Source: Larkinella sp049445795
Lineage (GTDB): Bacteria > Bacteroidota > Bacteroidia > Cytophagales > Spirosomataceae
Direction: 5' to 3'
Length of the DNA: 64,000 nt
NCBI RefSeq assembly: GCF_049445795.1
Contig: NZ_JBMSDT010000006.1
Span: 310,001 to 374,000 of the forward strand
Shown here in pieces: positions 50,138-59,191 of the stretch. Below the pieces are notes generated by a model, which was not told the origin of the DNA, did no database searches, and saw nothing but the letters and a program-made list of their open reading frames with translations. The position numbers were made by a program, and so were the translations under genes. Numbering within the stretch: the first letter of the stretch is position 1; each line of letters opens with the position of its first letter.

Positions 50138-51577
50138 ATGAATAAACGAATTACACCCGACCGTTTTGTTTTTTTGCTGCTTTTGGGCTGTTTTCTGCTG
50201 GTAGCTCTTCCGTTGATCGCACTGGCTTTTTACAACCAGCCTTCACCGGTAGATGACTATCCGTTTGCCGACACAGCCCGGAAATATGGGGTCTGGGCGG
50301 CCCAAAAGTTTTATTACGACGGCTGGACGGGTCGCTATTTTCACAACCTGATGGTCCATACCGGACCCTTGGTCTGGGAGTGGTACGATGCATACACGCT
50401 CTTTCCAATTCTGTTGCTGATTGTGCTCTGGCTAGGGTTCTATGCGGTTATTCGTCGCTTAACCCGGTTTGTACTGTCTCTCGCGGAACAAATCGTTGCC
50501 GCTTCGGCGGGCACATTCCTGTTTATCTCGCAACTGGTTTCGATTCCGGAGTTTTTCTACTGGTACGCGGGTCTGGCCTGTTACTCGGTTTCCTGCGTGT
50601 GCTTTTTGTTCTTGATCGATGCCTTAATGGCGCACGATCAGCTTCAGTTTCGGCTCAACGGGCCGTTGTTGTTGATCGAATCCCTGCTGGTGGCTGTGAT
50701 CATCGGGTCCAGCGAAACCAGTATGATTATGGCGATGGCCCTGCTCGGAACGATCTTGATGGCCCTGCTCATTTACCGGCGAAAACTCCCGGCTTCTATG
50801 CTGGTATTATTTGCCATAGCCGGTATTTGCTGTTTTTTCCTGATTCAGGCACCCGGCAATGCCGTGCGCATGGGCGGAAACAGCAAAAGTCAGGATCTGG
50901 TCTTTTCGGTGACGGAGACCCTTAAGTATAGCCTGTCGTATTTTCCGAAGCAGCTATTTCAGTCTCCGCTACTGCCACTATCCCTGCTTTTTCTGCCCAT
51001 TGCGTACCGACTGACCGACAGCCGTAACCCGACCCGGCGGTATTTTGAGGTACATCCGATTCTGGCGCTGATACCCTATGTTGGGTTGCTGTTTGTGCTG
51101 ACGCTGTTGCATTTCTGGGCCGTTGGGGTTCAGCCGGTGGCTCGTTTGCTCAACGCCATTAACCTGGTCCTGATTGTCGGCTGGTTTTACAACCTGACCA
51201 TTTGGGTTCGGGTATTCCGGCAAAAGGTAGGCGTCGTGTCGGTTCTGAGTCGTTATCGGTGGCCGGTGGTCGCGCTGGTTACGCTGGCGCTGGGCTACAC
51301 AACGGTCCGAAACACGAATTTGCGCATGGCCTACGACGATCTGCGGTCTGGGCGGGCAAAGGAGTTTCATGATGCAATCGACGAAAGGGTTGCCGAAATG
51401 GGCCGCAGTACGCGTGATACCGTTACGCTGGCTCCGCTGCCGGTACGTCCGGTTTCGTTGTTTCTGGGTGATCTGGACCCCCATACCGACGGTTTCTGGA
51501 ATAAATACTGGGCAAGCTACTATCACAAAAAAGCTGTACAACTGCGGGCCGATTCGGTTAGGACCCAGGCCCGGTAA
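50138..51577 (+). CDS. Polytopic membrane protein, DUF6056/GT-C-like
   Basis: 479 residues with about ten membrane helices. After the first helix comes Q-P-S-P-V-D-D-Y-P-F-A-D (about residues 35-45). An acidic pair just after helix 1 is the hallmark of GT-C glycosyltransferases and of DUF6056-like proteins. Y-D-G-W-T-G-R-Y-F follows near residue 63. The C-terminus is a soluble extracytoplasmic tail. It may transfer a sugar from a lipid-linked donor. It is followed 34 bases later by a similar but distinct membrane protein and then by GT2 genes. Confidence 0.6.
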   Translation: MNKRITPDRFVFLLLLGCFLLVALPLIALAFYNQPSPVDDYPFADTARKYGVWAAQKFYYDGWTGRYFHNLMVHTGPLVWEWYDAYTLFPILLLIVLWLGFYAVIRRLTRFVLSLAEQIVAASAGTFLFISQLVSIPEFFYWYAGLACYSVSCVCFLFLIDALMAHDQLQFRLNGPLLLIESLLVAVIIGSSETSMIMAMALLGTILMALLIYRRKLPASMLVLFAIAGICCFFLIQAPGNAVRMGGNSKSQDLVFSVTETLKYSLSYFPKQLFQSPLLPLSLLFLPIAYRLTDSRNPTRRYFEVHPILALIPYVGLLFVLTLLHFWAVGVQPVARLLNAINLVLIVGWFYNLTIWVRVFRQKVGVVSVLSRYRWPVVALVTLALGYTTVRNTNLRMAYDDLRSGRAKEFHDAIDERVAEMGRSTRDTVTLAPLPVRPVSLFLGDLDPHTDGFWNKYWASYYHKKAVQLRADSVRTQAR

Positions 51578-51611
51578 AGCGTATTTGAAAACAGGGTGTT
51601 TTAACGATCGT

Positions 51612-53297
51612 ATGGAAAAAGTCTCTTCGCTGCTTGCCAGACCGGTAATTGCGGGCCTTCTGTTTCTAGTGCCCCTGCTGGCGTTTGCGGTATTCTTTTT
51701 TCGGTATAGTGCCAATGTCCCCTGGTTTGATGATTTTGAAAGCATTCCGTACTTTCTCCAACGGTTTTTGGATCTGCCAGGCTGGCGGGACAAGGCCGAA
51801 GCACTTCTGCGACCCAACAACGAACACCGGGTGCTTTACGCCCGGCTGGTGGTCTGGGGCTACTACCTGCTGACGGGCACTATCAACTTCAAGGCGTTGA
51901 TGTTCATCGGGAATGCGTCCTTTCTGGTCGTGCTGGCGCTCTTTTACCAGAGCCTGCGCCGGGCCGGGTTGCCTGCCTGGTACCTGTTGCCGGTGCCGTT
52001 TCTGCTGTTCAATGCCCAAAACCAGCTTCTGACCTTTACAGCCCTCTTTACCCTGCAATACCTGGCCATCATCATGCTGGTATTTCTGTCGATCTACCAA
52101 CTGGCCAAAAATGCTCCCTCGTCGTTTGGGCTGGCCATTTTACTGGCTTTTCTGACAACGTTCAGTATGGGTAACGGTATGCTGGTATGGGCTGCAGGTG
52201 CGGTAGTGCTGTTCTATCAGCGGCAGTGGTTGCGGCTGGGTGGCTGGCTGGGGTTGATGGCGCTGGCAATCTACCTGTACTTTTACGGCTATCCGGTGCA
52301 GCAGGGCAACCAGGAAGGGTTTGCGTTTCTGGCGGAGCATTTCTTACAGATTATCAGCGGCTTTTTTGTTTTTATCGGGAGCTTCTTCGATCTGGTGCCC
52401 CAATGGCCTCTTGCCTGGCGCAGTATATTCCCGTTTGTTGCCGGGATCGTAATGGTCGGTTTTCTGGCGGTGTGGAGCTTTCAGGTGTTGTTCCGGACAA
52501 CTAACCAGCCGCCGACCCATTGGAATGCTTTTTTCCTGGGATGTCTGGTGTTTCTGATCTGTAACGCAGGCATTGTGGCGCTATTTCGCACCCGGTTTGG
52601 CTTCGGGATGATGGTCTGGGGATCGTACCGGGCCTACGCCATGGTGTTGATTTCGATTACGTACCTGATTTTTATCGGAAGCCGGTCAGCCGCTGGTAAC
52701 AGACGAGAAAGGTTAGTGCCGGTTTTTCTGCTTCCGGCGATGGCTATTGCCGGGTTGTCCTATGTATTCGGGATACCGATTGCCGTGGATAACCTGAATA
52801 TGAACCGGGCTAAAATCTTCGATCAACACTACAATCAAACCGGTTTGGGCGGTACGTATAACTCAAAGTTGGGTGATTTTATCGCGATGAACATCGATCT
52901 GATGAAAAACCGGGGCTGGTATGAACTGCCCCGGCCCAGTCTTTCGGAGGATGAGCAGCGGCTGTTCGAGCCTGTTTCAGGCACAATCATCAAACCCGAC
53001 TGGGCCGTGTCGGAGGCCGGAGGCTTTATCTCGGTCGATAGTCAGGATGCGGCCTATCCGCCGAATTACGCCGGAACCGTCTTCCTCATTCTAAAATCGA
53101 AAAACCGCACGTACGTCTGGACGGGTCAGAAAAGACGCCCTTCCAGGCGTAATCCGCTGGCCGTTACGGCCGGTTTCCGGTCGTCCCTACCCAAATCGAT
53201 GCTGCAACCCGGACAGTATCGGTTGGGTGTGCTGGAGGTTCCCGACGATGGCCCTACGACCATCCGGTACACAGATCGGTTTGTAACCGTTCAATAA
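51612..53297 (+). CDS. Polytopic membrane protein with C-terminal soluble domain, possible GT-C transferase
   Basis: 561 residues from the ATG at 51612. The first helix is followed by V-P-W-F-D-D-F-E-S-I (about residues 37-46), an acidic pair in the same place as in the preceding protein. R-P-N-N-E-H-R-V-L-Y comes near residue 67. About ten helices run to about residue 400. The last 160 residues are soluble and beta-rich (G-G-F-I-S-V-D-S-Q-D, Q-P-G-Q-Y-R-L-G-V-L) and should face outside. No named family is recognised; a glycan transferase role is inferred from the acidic motif and neighbours. Confidence 0.6.
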   Translation: MEKVSSLLARPVIAGLLFLVPLLAFAVFFFRYSANVPWFDDFESIPYFLQRFLDLPGWRDKAEALLRPNNEHRVLYARLVVWGYYLLTGTINFKALMFIGNASFLVVLALFYQSLRRAGLPAWYLLPVPFLLFNAQNQLLTFTALFTLQYLAIIMLVFLSIYQLAKNAPSSFGLAILLAFLTTFSMGNGMLVWAAGAVVLFYQRQWLRLGGWLGLMALAIYLYFYGYPVQQGNQEGFAFLAEHFLQIISGFFVFIGSFFDLVPQWPLAWRSIFPFVAGIVMVGFLAVWSFQVLFRTTNQPPTHWNAFFLGCLVFLICNAGIVALFRTRFGFGMMVWGSYRAYAMVLISITYLIFIGSRSAAGNRRERLVPVFLLPAMAIAGLSYVFGIPIAVDNLNMNRAKIFDQHYNQTGLGGTYNSKLGDFIAMNIDLMKNRGWYELPRPSLSEDEQRLFEPVSGTIIKPDWAVSEAGGFISVDSQDAAYPPNYAGTVFLILKSKNRTYVWTGQKRRPSRRNPLAVTAGFRSSLPKSMLQPGQYRLGVLEVPDDGPTTIRYTDRFVTVQ

Positions 53298-53392
53298 GTC
53301 TTCCGGATAAAGTGCAAAGTAGGAAATGTCGCAAGTGTAGGATAATCTCCTATTTTTGTTGCGCCGTATTTCATTCATAACTTGATTGTACG

Positions 53393-54361
53393 TTGACCGA
53401 CCACGCTACCGCACCTCCTGAAAGAATATACATTGTTATTCCGCTCTTCAACGATTGGGAGGCACTGGGCCTGCTCCTGGAAAAAATCCGCGAAACCGTT
53501 GATTTCGCTATTCGGCAATACGTTCATTTTTTGATTGTTGATGATTGTTCGGTGACTAATTACGACCGGCTACCGATGGATACCGGCTGCTCATTGTCGA
53601 TTCTTCGGCTGTGGCGAAATGTAGGTCATCAGAAAGCTATTGCGCTGGGGCTGTCGTACCTGGCCGCGCAACCGGATGTATATACGACAATTGTGATGGA
53701 TTCCGATGGCGAAGATCAGCCACAGGATATCCCCCGGTTGCTGAAAGCTTCGCTGGAAAAACCGGGTCAGATTGTTTTTGCGCACCGGGCGAAGCGGAGT
53801 GAGAGTCAGTTGTTCAAGACCTTCTATCTGATTTACAAGACGGTTTTTAAAATCCTGACGGGTAAGGCCATTACGTTTGGGAATTTCAGTGTGATACCGC
53901 CCACGTTGCTACGTAAGTTGGTCAATGTCTCCGAAATCTGGAATAACTACCCCGGCGGGGTCATTCGCTCGAGACTTCCCTACCGCTCGATTCCGATTGA
54001 GCGCGGGACGCGGCTGGCGGGGGAGTCGAAGATGAATTTCGTGTCGCTGATTCTGCACGGGCTGAGTGCCATCTCGGTGCTGATGGAAGCTACGGCGGTT
54101 CGGATTTTTCTGTTCTGCATCATTACGGCAGCCATTTCCTCGGTAGCCATTACATTTGTCGTGCTGCTGCGTTTTACTGACCAGTGGATGATTCCAGGCT
54201 GGGCCAGTTACGTGGTTTTCTCCCTGTTTATCGTCATTCTTCAGGCTTTTTTAATCTCACTCCTGCTGGTTTTCATCGTGCTGACCTACCGAACGCAGTC
54301 GCACTTTATTCCGGCAAAACAATACGGGGACTTTGTGGAGCGGGTAGAGCGCGTGTATTGA
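53393..54361 (+). CDS. Glycosyltransferase family 2 with C-terminal membrane helices
   Basis: 322 residues starting at TTG 53393. The GT2 domain has I-V-I-P-L-F-N-D-W near residue 14, L-I-V-D-D-C-S-V-T, and the D-x-D-like M-D-S-D-G-E-D-Q-P that binds the nucleotide sugar and metal. Two membrane helices (about 225-255 and 265-300) anchor it. This is the dolichol-phosphate mannosyltransferase/GtrB-like layout: it should load a sugar onto a polyprenyl phosphate. A TATTTTTG element at 53351-53358 is a possible -7. The next gene encodes a second enzyme of the same type. Confidence 0.88.
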   Translation: MTDHATAPPERIYIVIPLFNDWEALGLLLEKIRETVDFAIRQYVHFLIVDDCSVTNYDRLPMDTGCSLSILRLWRNVGHQKAIALGLSYLAAQPDVYTTIVMDSDGEDQPQDIPRLLKASLEKPGQIVFAHRAKRSESQLFKTFYLIYKTVFKILTGKAITFGNFSVIPPTLLRKLVNVSEIWNNYPGGVIRSRLPYRSIPIERGTRLAGESKMNFVSLILHGLSAISVLMEATAVRIFLFCIITAAISSVAITFVVLLRFTDQWMIPGWASYVVFSLFIVILQAFLISLLLVFIVLTYRTQSHFIPAKQYGDFVERVERVY

Positions 54362-54386
54362 CTCCGAAACGTAACCCAGTACTGAA

Positions 54387-55340
54387 ATGCAATCATCCGA
54401 TCCACAGATTTCGATAGTCGCCCCGCTTTACAACGAGCGGGAGTCGTTTCCACACCTTGTTTCGCGGCTCAATGCCCTGATGGATAGTTCGGCATTATCA
54501 ATTGAAGTGGTGCTGATCGACGACGGTAGCCGCGATAACACGGCCCAACTCATGCAACAACTGGCCCTGACCGACGACCGCTACCACTGCGTGTTTCTGG
54601 CCCGGAACTACGGCCACCAGATTGCCCTGACGGCCGGGATGGCAGCCGCCAAAGGTACCGAAGCCCTCTTTATCATCGATGGTGATTTGCAGGACCCGCC
54701 CGAACTACTGGGTGAGTTTTACGCGAAATTTCAGGAAGGTTATGATGTGGTGTATGCCGTCCGGAAAAAACGGAAAGAAGGCTTTTTCAAGAAAACCGCC
54801 TATTTCCTGTTTTATCGCTTCATGAAATCCATTTCGTACGTCGATATTCCGCTCGACAGCGGAGATTTTTCGCTCGTCAGCCGCCGGGTGGCCAATGTCC
54901 TGAACCAGATGCCGGAAGAAAGCCGGTTTATTCGCGGGATGCGAAGCTGGATTGGCTTCAAACAGATCGGCGTCGAATACGAGCGCGATGCCCGGGTGGC
55001 GGGTGAGGCCAAATACACGTTCAAAATGCTGCGCCGACTGGCCTACAATGGGATTTTCAACTTCAGCGAGTTTCCGATCAAGTTCGTGACGAACCTCGGT
55101 ATGATGTCCATCGGCATTGCGGTTTTGTATTTTATCCAGACGCTGATCAAGAAATACTTCTTCGGGGGCGTTCCGGAAGGCTTCACGGCTTTGCTATTTA
55201 CCATTATTCTGTTCGGGGGTATTCAGCTCATTGGCCTGGGTCTGATCGGAGAATACGTGCTGCGGATTTTCTTCCAAAGCAAAGGCCGCCCGCTCTACAT
55301 CGTCCGGGAAATCATCCGAAAAAAAGAACGACAGTCGTAG
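54387..55340 (+). CDS. Glycosyltransferase family 2, GtrB/DPM1-like
   Basis: 317 residues. Motifs: I-S-I-V-A-P-L-Y-N-E-R-E-S near residue 8, V-L-I-D-D-G-S-R-D-N-T, F-L-A-R-N-Y-G-H-Q-I-A-L-T-A-G, I-I-D-G-D-L-Q-D-P-P-E, and F-I-R-G-M-R-S-W-I-G-F near residue 178. Two C-terminal membrane helices follow. This is the standard bacterial polyprenyl-phosphate glycosyltransferase pattern (GtrB/ArnC). It probably supplies lipid-linked sugar to the GT-C-like proteins upstream. Confidence 0.92.
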   Translation: MQSSDPQISIVAPLYNERESFPHLVSRLNALMDSSALSIEVVLIDDGSRDNTAQLMQQLALTDDRYHCVFLARNYGHQIALTAGMAAAKGTEALFIIDGDLQDPPELLGEFYAKFQEGYDVVYAVRKKRKEGFFKKTAYFLFYRFMKSISYVDIPLDSGDFSLVSRRVANVLNQMPEESRFIRGMRSWIGFKQIGVEYERDARVAGEAKYTFKMLRRLAYNGIFNFSEFPIKFVTNLGMMSIGIAVLYFIQTLIKKYFFGGVPEGFTALLFTIILFGGIQLIGLGLIGEYVLRIFFQSKGRPLYIVREIIRKKERQS

Positions 55341-55457
55341 TTAAGAATTAAGAGTTAAGAGTGATGAGTTAAGACGGGGCCGCCCGGCGGTTGCTCTGCC
55401 ACTATTGAATTAGAATGCGTCAGCCAACTCTTAACTCATCACACTTAACTCTTAACT
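55341..55457. repeat. Inverted repeat of iterated TTAAGAG words
   Basis: The left arm (about 55347-55375) and right arm (55429-55457) are near-complementary over about 28 bases, with TTAAGAG and GATGAGTTAAG words repeated inside each arm. The spacer is about 53 bases. The arm ends 10 bases before the acyltransferase start. Confidence 0.8.
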
Positions 55458-55467
55458 GAAAAAAGGG

Positions 55468-56967
55468 ATGCTCTTTAATTCGCTCCAGTTCGTATTGTTT
55501 TTTGTCGTCGTAACGCTGGCGTACTACAGCCTGCCCTGGCGCGGCCGTTGGGCTCTGCTGTTGGTCGCCAGTTGTTACTTCTACATGGTCTTCAAACCGG
55601 CGTATATTCTAATCCTGTTCCTGACCATCGTGATCGACTACTACGCCGGGATCTGGCTAGAGCGAACCAAACCGGGCGCGTCGCGAAAATGGCTGCTGAT
55701 CGTCAGTTTGATTTCCAACATTGGCATTCTGGCATTCTTCAAGTATTTTGGATTTTTTACGGATAGTGTCGTCTGGCTGCTCGAACACGCGAACCTCGAC
55801 GGCCCCGCTCAGCTTGTTAACCGAAAAGCTATCAGCCTGCTCAACAAAGTACTGCTGCTCTTCGGACAACCGAGCACCACCTCGTTCAGCATTGTCGATT
55901 CCATTCTGCCCATCGGTTTGTCGTTTCACACCTTTCAGGCCATGAGTTACACCATCGAAGTGTATCGCGGCAACCAGAAAGCCGAGCGGCATTTCGGGAT
56001 TTATGCGCTGTATGTAATGTTTTACCCGCAACTGGTGGCCGGTCCGATCGAACGACCGCAGAACGTTTTGCACCAGTTCCACACGTATTTTCACTTCGAT
56101 TTCGAAAACCTGAAAGCCGGGTTGATGCGGATGGCCTTCGGTTTTTTCAAGAAAGTAGTCATTGCCGACCGCATGGCCGAAATCGTTAGTCATGCCTACG
56201 CCAATCCGACCGAACACAATGGCCTGACGCTGCTGGTGGCAACGGTGGCTTTCAGCATCCAGATTTACTGCGACTTTTCCGGGTATTCCGACATTGCCAT
56301 CGGCGCGGCCCGGTCGATGGGCTTCACGTTGATGGAAAACTTCAAAACGCCCTATTTTGCCCGTTCCATCACCGAGTTCTGGCGACGCTGGCACATCTCG
56401 CTCTCCACCTGGTTTCGCGATTACCTCTACATTCCGCTGGGCGGAAACCGGGTGAGTCAATCCCGGCGGTACCTGAACGTGTTCATCGTTTTTCTGGTCA
56501 GCGGACTGTGGCACGGCGCGAGTTGGAACTACGTGATCTGGGGCGGTTTGCACGGGGCCTACCAACTCATGGCGGGCTGGCGCGACCGGGCGTTCGACCG
56601 CTGGGGCATCCGGTTTCCGGAAGAAAACAAGGCCTACCAGTTGCTGCAACTGATCCTAACGTTCATCCTGGTCATGCTGACCTGGGTGTTTTTCCGCAAC
56701 CACAAAGCGCCGGTCGCCAACGCCTTCACGATTCTCGAAAAAATTATCTTTTCGCCTTTCGACGGACCGCTCGTCACGCCGTTTAATACTACTGAACTCT
56801 GGTTCTGCGTGTTGCTGGTGGCGGTTTTGGCCGTGAAGGAAAAATTCTTCCTGACCATCCCGACGCGCAATACCGTCCTGTTTTTCATCCTGTTCGCGCT
56901 GATCTGCTTCCTATCGTACCTGTTCGGGATTTTCACCTCGAATCAGTTTATCTACTTTCAGTTTTAA
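55468..56967 (+). CDS. MBOAT family O-acyltransferase (AlgI/DltB-like)
   Basis: 499 residues with about ten membrane helices. The catalytic region holds S-G-L-W-H-G-A-S-W-N-Y-V-I-W-G-G near residue 345, with the active His. F-W-R-R-W-H-I-S-L-S-T-W-F-R-D-Y-L is near 305 and Y-P-Q-L-V-A-G-P-I-E-R near 190. This is the AlgI pattern. It transfers an acyl group, usually acetyl, to an exported glycan or lipid, and in this cluster the acceptor is probably the surface polysaccharide. A partner SGNH protein could be the tandem hydrolase at 57656. Confidence 0.93.
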   Translation: MLFNSLQFVLFFVVVTLAYYSLPWRGRWALLLVASCYFYMVFKPAYILILFLTIVIDYYAGIWLERTKPGASRKWLLIVSLISNIGILAFFKYFGFFTDSVVWLLEHANLDGPAQLVNRKAISLLNKVLLLFGQPSTTSFSIVDSILPIGLSFHTFQAMSYTIEVYRGNQKAERHFGIYALYVMFYPQLVAGPIERPQNVLHQFHTYFHFDFENLKAGLMRMAFGFFKKVVIADRMAEIVSHAYANPTEHNGLTLLVATVAFSIQIYCDFSGYSDIAIGAARSMGFTLMENFKTPYFARSITEFWRRWHISLSTWFRDYLYIPLGGNRVSQSRRYLNVFIVFLVSGLWHGASWNYVIWGGLHGAYQLMAGWRDRAFDRWGIRFPEENKAYQLLQLILTFILVMLTWVFFRNHKAPVANAFTILEKIIFSPFDGPLVTPFNTTELWFCVLLVAVLAVKEKFFLTIPTRNTVLFFILFALICFLSYLFGIFTSNQFIYFQF

Positions 56968-57000
56968 ATCGTTATTTTTGATTAAATCAACGCGAAAAAC

Positions 57001-57570
57001 ATGGAAACCCTGTCAATTCCTGCCGCCCCGTCGACCGAGGACGAGAAGGCTCCGCTTTCCTTCCGGATTTGGCAGATCAAAACGCAGGAAGAATTTTATC
57101 AATTCTGTCAGGACAACGCCGACTACCGCTTCGAGCGCGAACCCGACGGCCGCATTGTGCTTATGCCGAATACAGGAGGAAAAACCGGGTCGCTCAATTC
57201 GGAGCTGACGACCGATGTGACAATCTGGAACCGCCAGAAAAAATTGGGTCGGGTCTTTGACTCGTCAACGGCATTTCATCTACCCGACGGCAGCACGCGC
57301 TCGCCGGACGTGGCCTGGGTGAGTTCGGCCCGCTGGAACGAGCTGTCGGAGCGCGAACAGGAGCAGTTTCCGCCCGTATGCCCAGATTTTGTCATCGAAC
57401 TGGTCTCCTCCACCGACTCGTTGAAAACCGCCAAAGCGAAAATGACCGGCGTCTGGATCGCCAACGGCTGTCGGCTGGCCTGGCTGATCGATCCGAGAAC
57501 CGAAACCACGTACCTCTTCCGGGCCAACGGGGAGATTCAGATCATAACCGGTTTTGACAAAACGTTGTAG
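57001..57570 (+). CDS. Uma2 family (DUF820) nuclease-like protein, cut short by an in-frame TAG
   Basis: 189 residues to the TAG at 57568. The PD-(D/E)xK-like Uma2 core is seen: Y-R-F-E-R-E-P-D-G-R-I-V-L-M-P, S-P-D-V-A-W-V, and P-D-F-V-I-E-L-V-S-S-T-D-S-L with the acidic site, then K-M-x-x-x-W-I-A-N-G. Directly after the TAG the same frame continues G-E-E-V-L-P-E-F-T-L-D-L and ends at TAA 57622. That segment is the usual Uma2 C-terminus, so the TAG is a nonsense change removing about 17 residues. The nuclease core is complete and the protein may still work. Uma2 genes are often mobile in Cyanobacteria and Bacteroidota. Confidence 0.85.
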   Translation: METLSIPAAPSTEDEKAPLSFRIWQIKTQEEFYQFCQDNADYRFEREPDGRIVLMPNTGGKTGSLNSELTTDVTIWNRQKKLGRVFDSSTAFHLPDGSTRSPDVAWVSSARWNELSEREQEQFPPVCPDFVIELVSSTDSLKTAKAKMTGVWIANGCRLAWLIDPRTETTYLFRANGEIQIITGFDKTL

Positions 57571-57655
57571 GGCGAGGAGGTGCTGCCGGAGTTTACGCTC
57601 GATCTGGCGGCTCACGTCCGCTAACGAGTAAGATCCGGGCCGGGGCTGCTTTCGG

Positions 57656-59170
57656 ATGAGAAAAGAACTGATCACCGAAATGACCCTGCCAGTGGCTAAC
57701 AGACTCCGATTTCCGAGTTTTTTCCTTCTTTTTCTAATCGGGCTGGTCACGGCGGCTAGCGTCAGGGCGCAGGAACCCCGCTTCGAGTCCGAAATTAAAG
57801 CTTACGAAACCAAAGCTGCCAACGATCCGCCGATTCCCGGTTCGACGTTCTTTGTCGGCAGTTCGACCTGGCGGTTGTGGGGTTCAACGCTGGAAGAGGA
57901 TTTCAGCCGGTTTAGCCCGGTCAACCGGGGCTTCGGCGGAGCCACCATCCCGGATGTGCTGCGGGTGATGGACCGGATTATTCTGCCACACCACCCCGCC
58001 CGCATCGTCTTCTCCTGCGGGGGCAACGACCTGGCTAACGGCGATGCGCCCGAAACGGTTGTAAAAAACTTCCAAGCCTTTCTGGCAAAACTCTGGCAGG
58101 AAAATCCGCTGGCGGAGGTCTATTTCGTCGCAAACCGACACTCGCCCGCCCGGCACGCGGTTTGGAAACAAGCGAACCGATTTAATGACCAGGTCAAAGC
58201 GCTGGCCGGAAAGTTGGACGGGTTGTACTACATCGACGTGGTGCCGCTGACGGACGGAAAAGACGGCAAACCGCGAAAGGAACTGTTCATGGCCGACGGT
58301 CTGCACCTGAACCGGGAAGGACAGCAGCGCTGGATTCCGGTCATTACGGCTGCGCTGGAAGCCGGTGATCAGGTGCGCGAAAAACCGGATCTGGCCGAGT
58401 TGCAAAAGGAACGGGTTGCTGCCGGAATCTTCCAGGCATCTGCCCTGGCTCCGCCCAAATCGGTGAAACTGAACATCGTTTTTATCGGCAACAGCATCAC
58501 GGCGGGTGCGGGCTTGCAGAACCGGCAGACGGAAGCGCCACCGGTTTCGGCGACGGCCTACCTGAAGCAGCAGGCCGGAATCGATTCCGTAGTGTTTTCG
58601 AACCAGGGCGTGGGCGGTTACACCACCGTCGATTTTCTGCCTGCAACCAACAAGGCTTTTGGCAAGGTGATCCAGGCGGCTGACGGTTTTAAAACCGATC
58701 CGGTGGGACAACTGGTGTTTTCCATCGTGCTGGGCACCAACGACAGCGCCATCCAAGGACCCAACGGCGCGCCGGTTTCGCCCGAAGCCTACCGCGCCAA
58801 CCTCAAAACCATCGCCGACCGGTTGCTGACCGATTATCCGGGCTGCAAGCTGGTCATTCACCACCCGATCTGGTACAGCCCGACCACCTATAACCGCTCG
58901 AAATACTTGCAGGAAGGCCTGGATCGTTTGCAAACGTATTTCCCAAAGATTGACGCGCTGGTGTCAGCGTACGGAACGACGCATCCGGGGCAGGTTTACA
59001 TCGGCGATACGCAGGGGTTTGCCTACTTCAAAACCCATTACCTGACCGACTTCCAGCACGAAACCGGCCAGCAGGGCACGTTTTTCCTGCATCCCAACAA
59101 ACAAGGCTCGGCCACGCTGGGCATTTTCTGGGGTGAAGCCATTCGGAAGGCGGTTTGGGCAACCAATTAG
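57656..59170 (+). CDS. Secreted protein with two tandem SGNH/GDSL hydrolase domains
   Basis: 504 residues with a signal peptide (F-F-L-L-F-L-I-G-L-V-T-A-A-S-V-R-A-Q). Domain 1 (about 45-245) has block I as F-V-G-S-S-T-W-R-L-W, then G-F-G-G-A-T, C-G-G-N-D-L-A and D-G-L-H-L-N with the catalytic Asp/His. Domain 2 (about 270-500) has F-I-G-N-S-I-T-A-G, Q-G-V-G-G-Y-T, G-T-N-D-S-A and H-P-N-K-Q-G. Both look active. The family includes acetylesterases and sialate or glycan esterases. Lying two genes from an MBOAT acyltransferase, it may remove or add acetyl groups on glycans. Confidence 0.88.
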   Translation: MRKELITEMTLPVANRLRFPSFFLLFLIGLVTAASVRAQEPRFESEIKAYETKAANDPPIPGSTFFVGSSTWRLWGSTLEEDFSRFSPVNRGFGGATIPDVLRVMDRIILPHHPARIVFSCGGNDLANGDAPETVVKNFQAFLAKLWQENPLAEVYFVANRHSPARHAVWKQANRFNDQVKALAGKLDGLYYIDVVPLTDGKDGKPRKELFMADGLHLNREGQQRWIPVITAALEAGDQVREKPDLAELQKERVAAGIFQASALAPPKSVKLNIVFIGNSITAGAGLQNRQTEAPPVSATAYLKQQAGIDSVVFSNQGVGGYTTVDFLPATNKAFGKVIQAADGFKTDPVGQLVFSIVLGTNDSAIQGPNGAPVSPEAYRANLKTIADRLLTDYPGCKLVIHHPIWYSPTTYNRSKYLQEGLDRLQTYFPKIDALVSAYGTTHPGQVYIGDTQGFAYFKTHYLTDFQHETGQQGTFFLHPNKQGSATLGIFWGEAIRKAVWATN

Positions 59171-59191
59171 TCCATCGGGCGGTTTTGAAGC

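Noticed and set aside
57568..57570. Programmed stop readthrough in the Uma2 gene
   Set aside because: No context for amber recoding (no pyrrolysine system, no structured element seen). A nonsense mutation is simpler.
57001..57570. Defence island marked by the Uma2 nuclease-like gene
   Set aside because: No restriction, toxin-antitoxin or other defence gene lies nearby.
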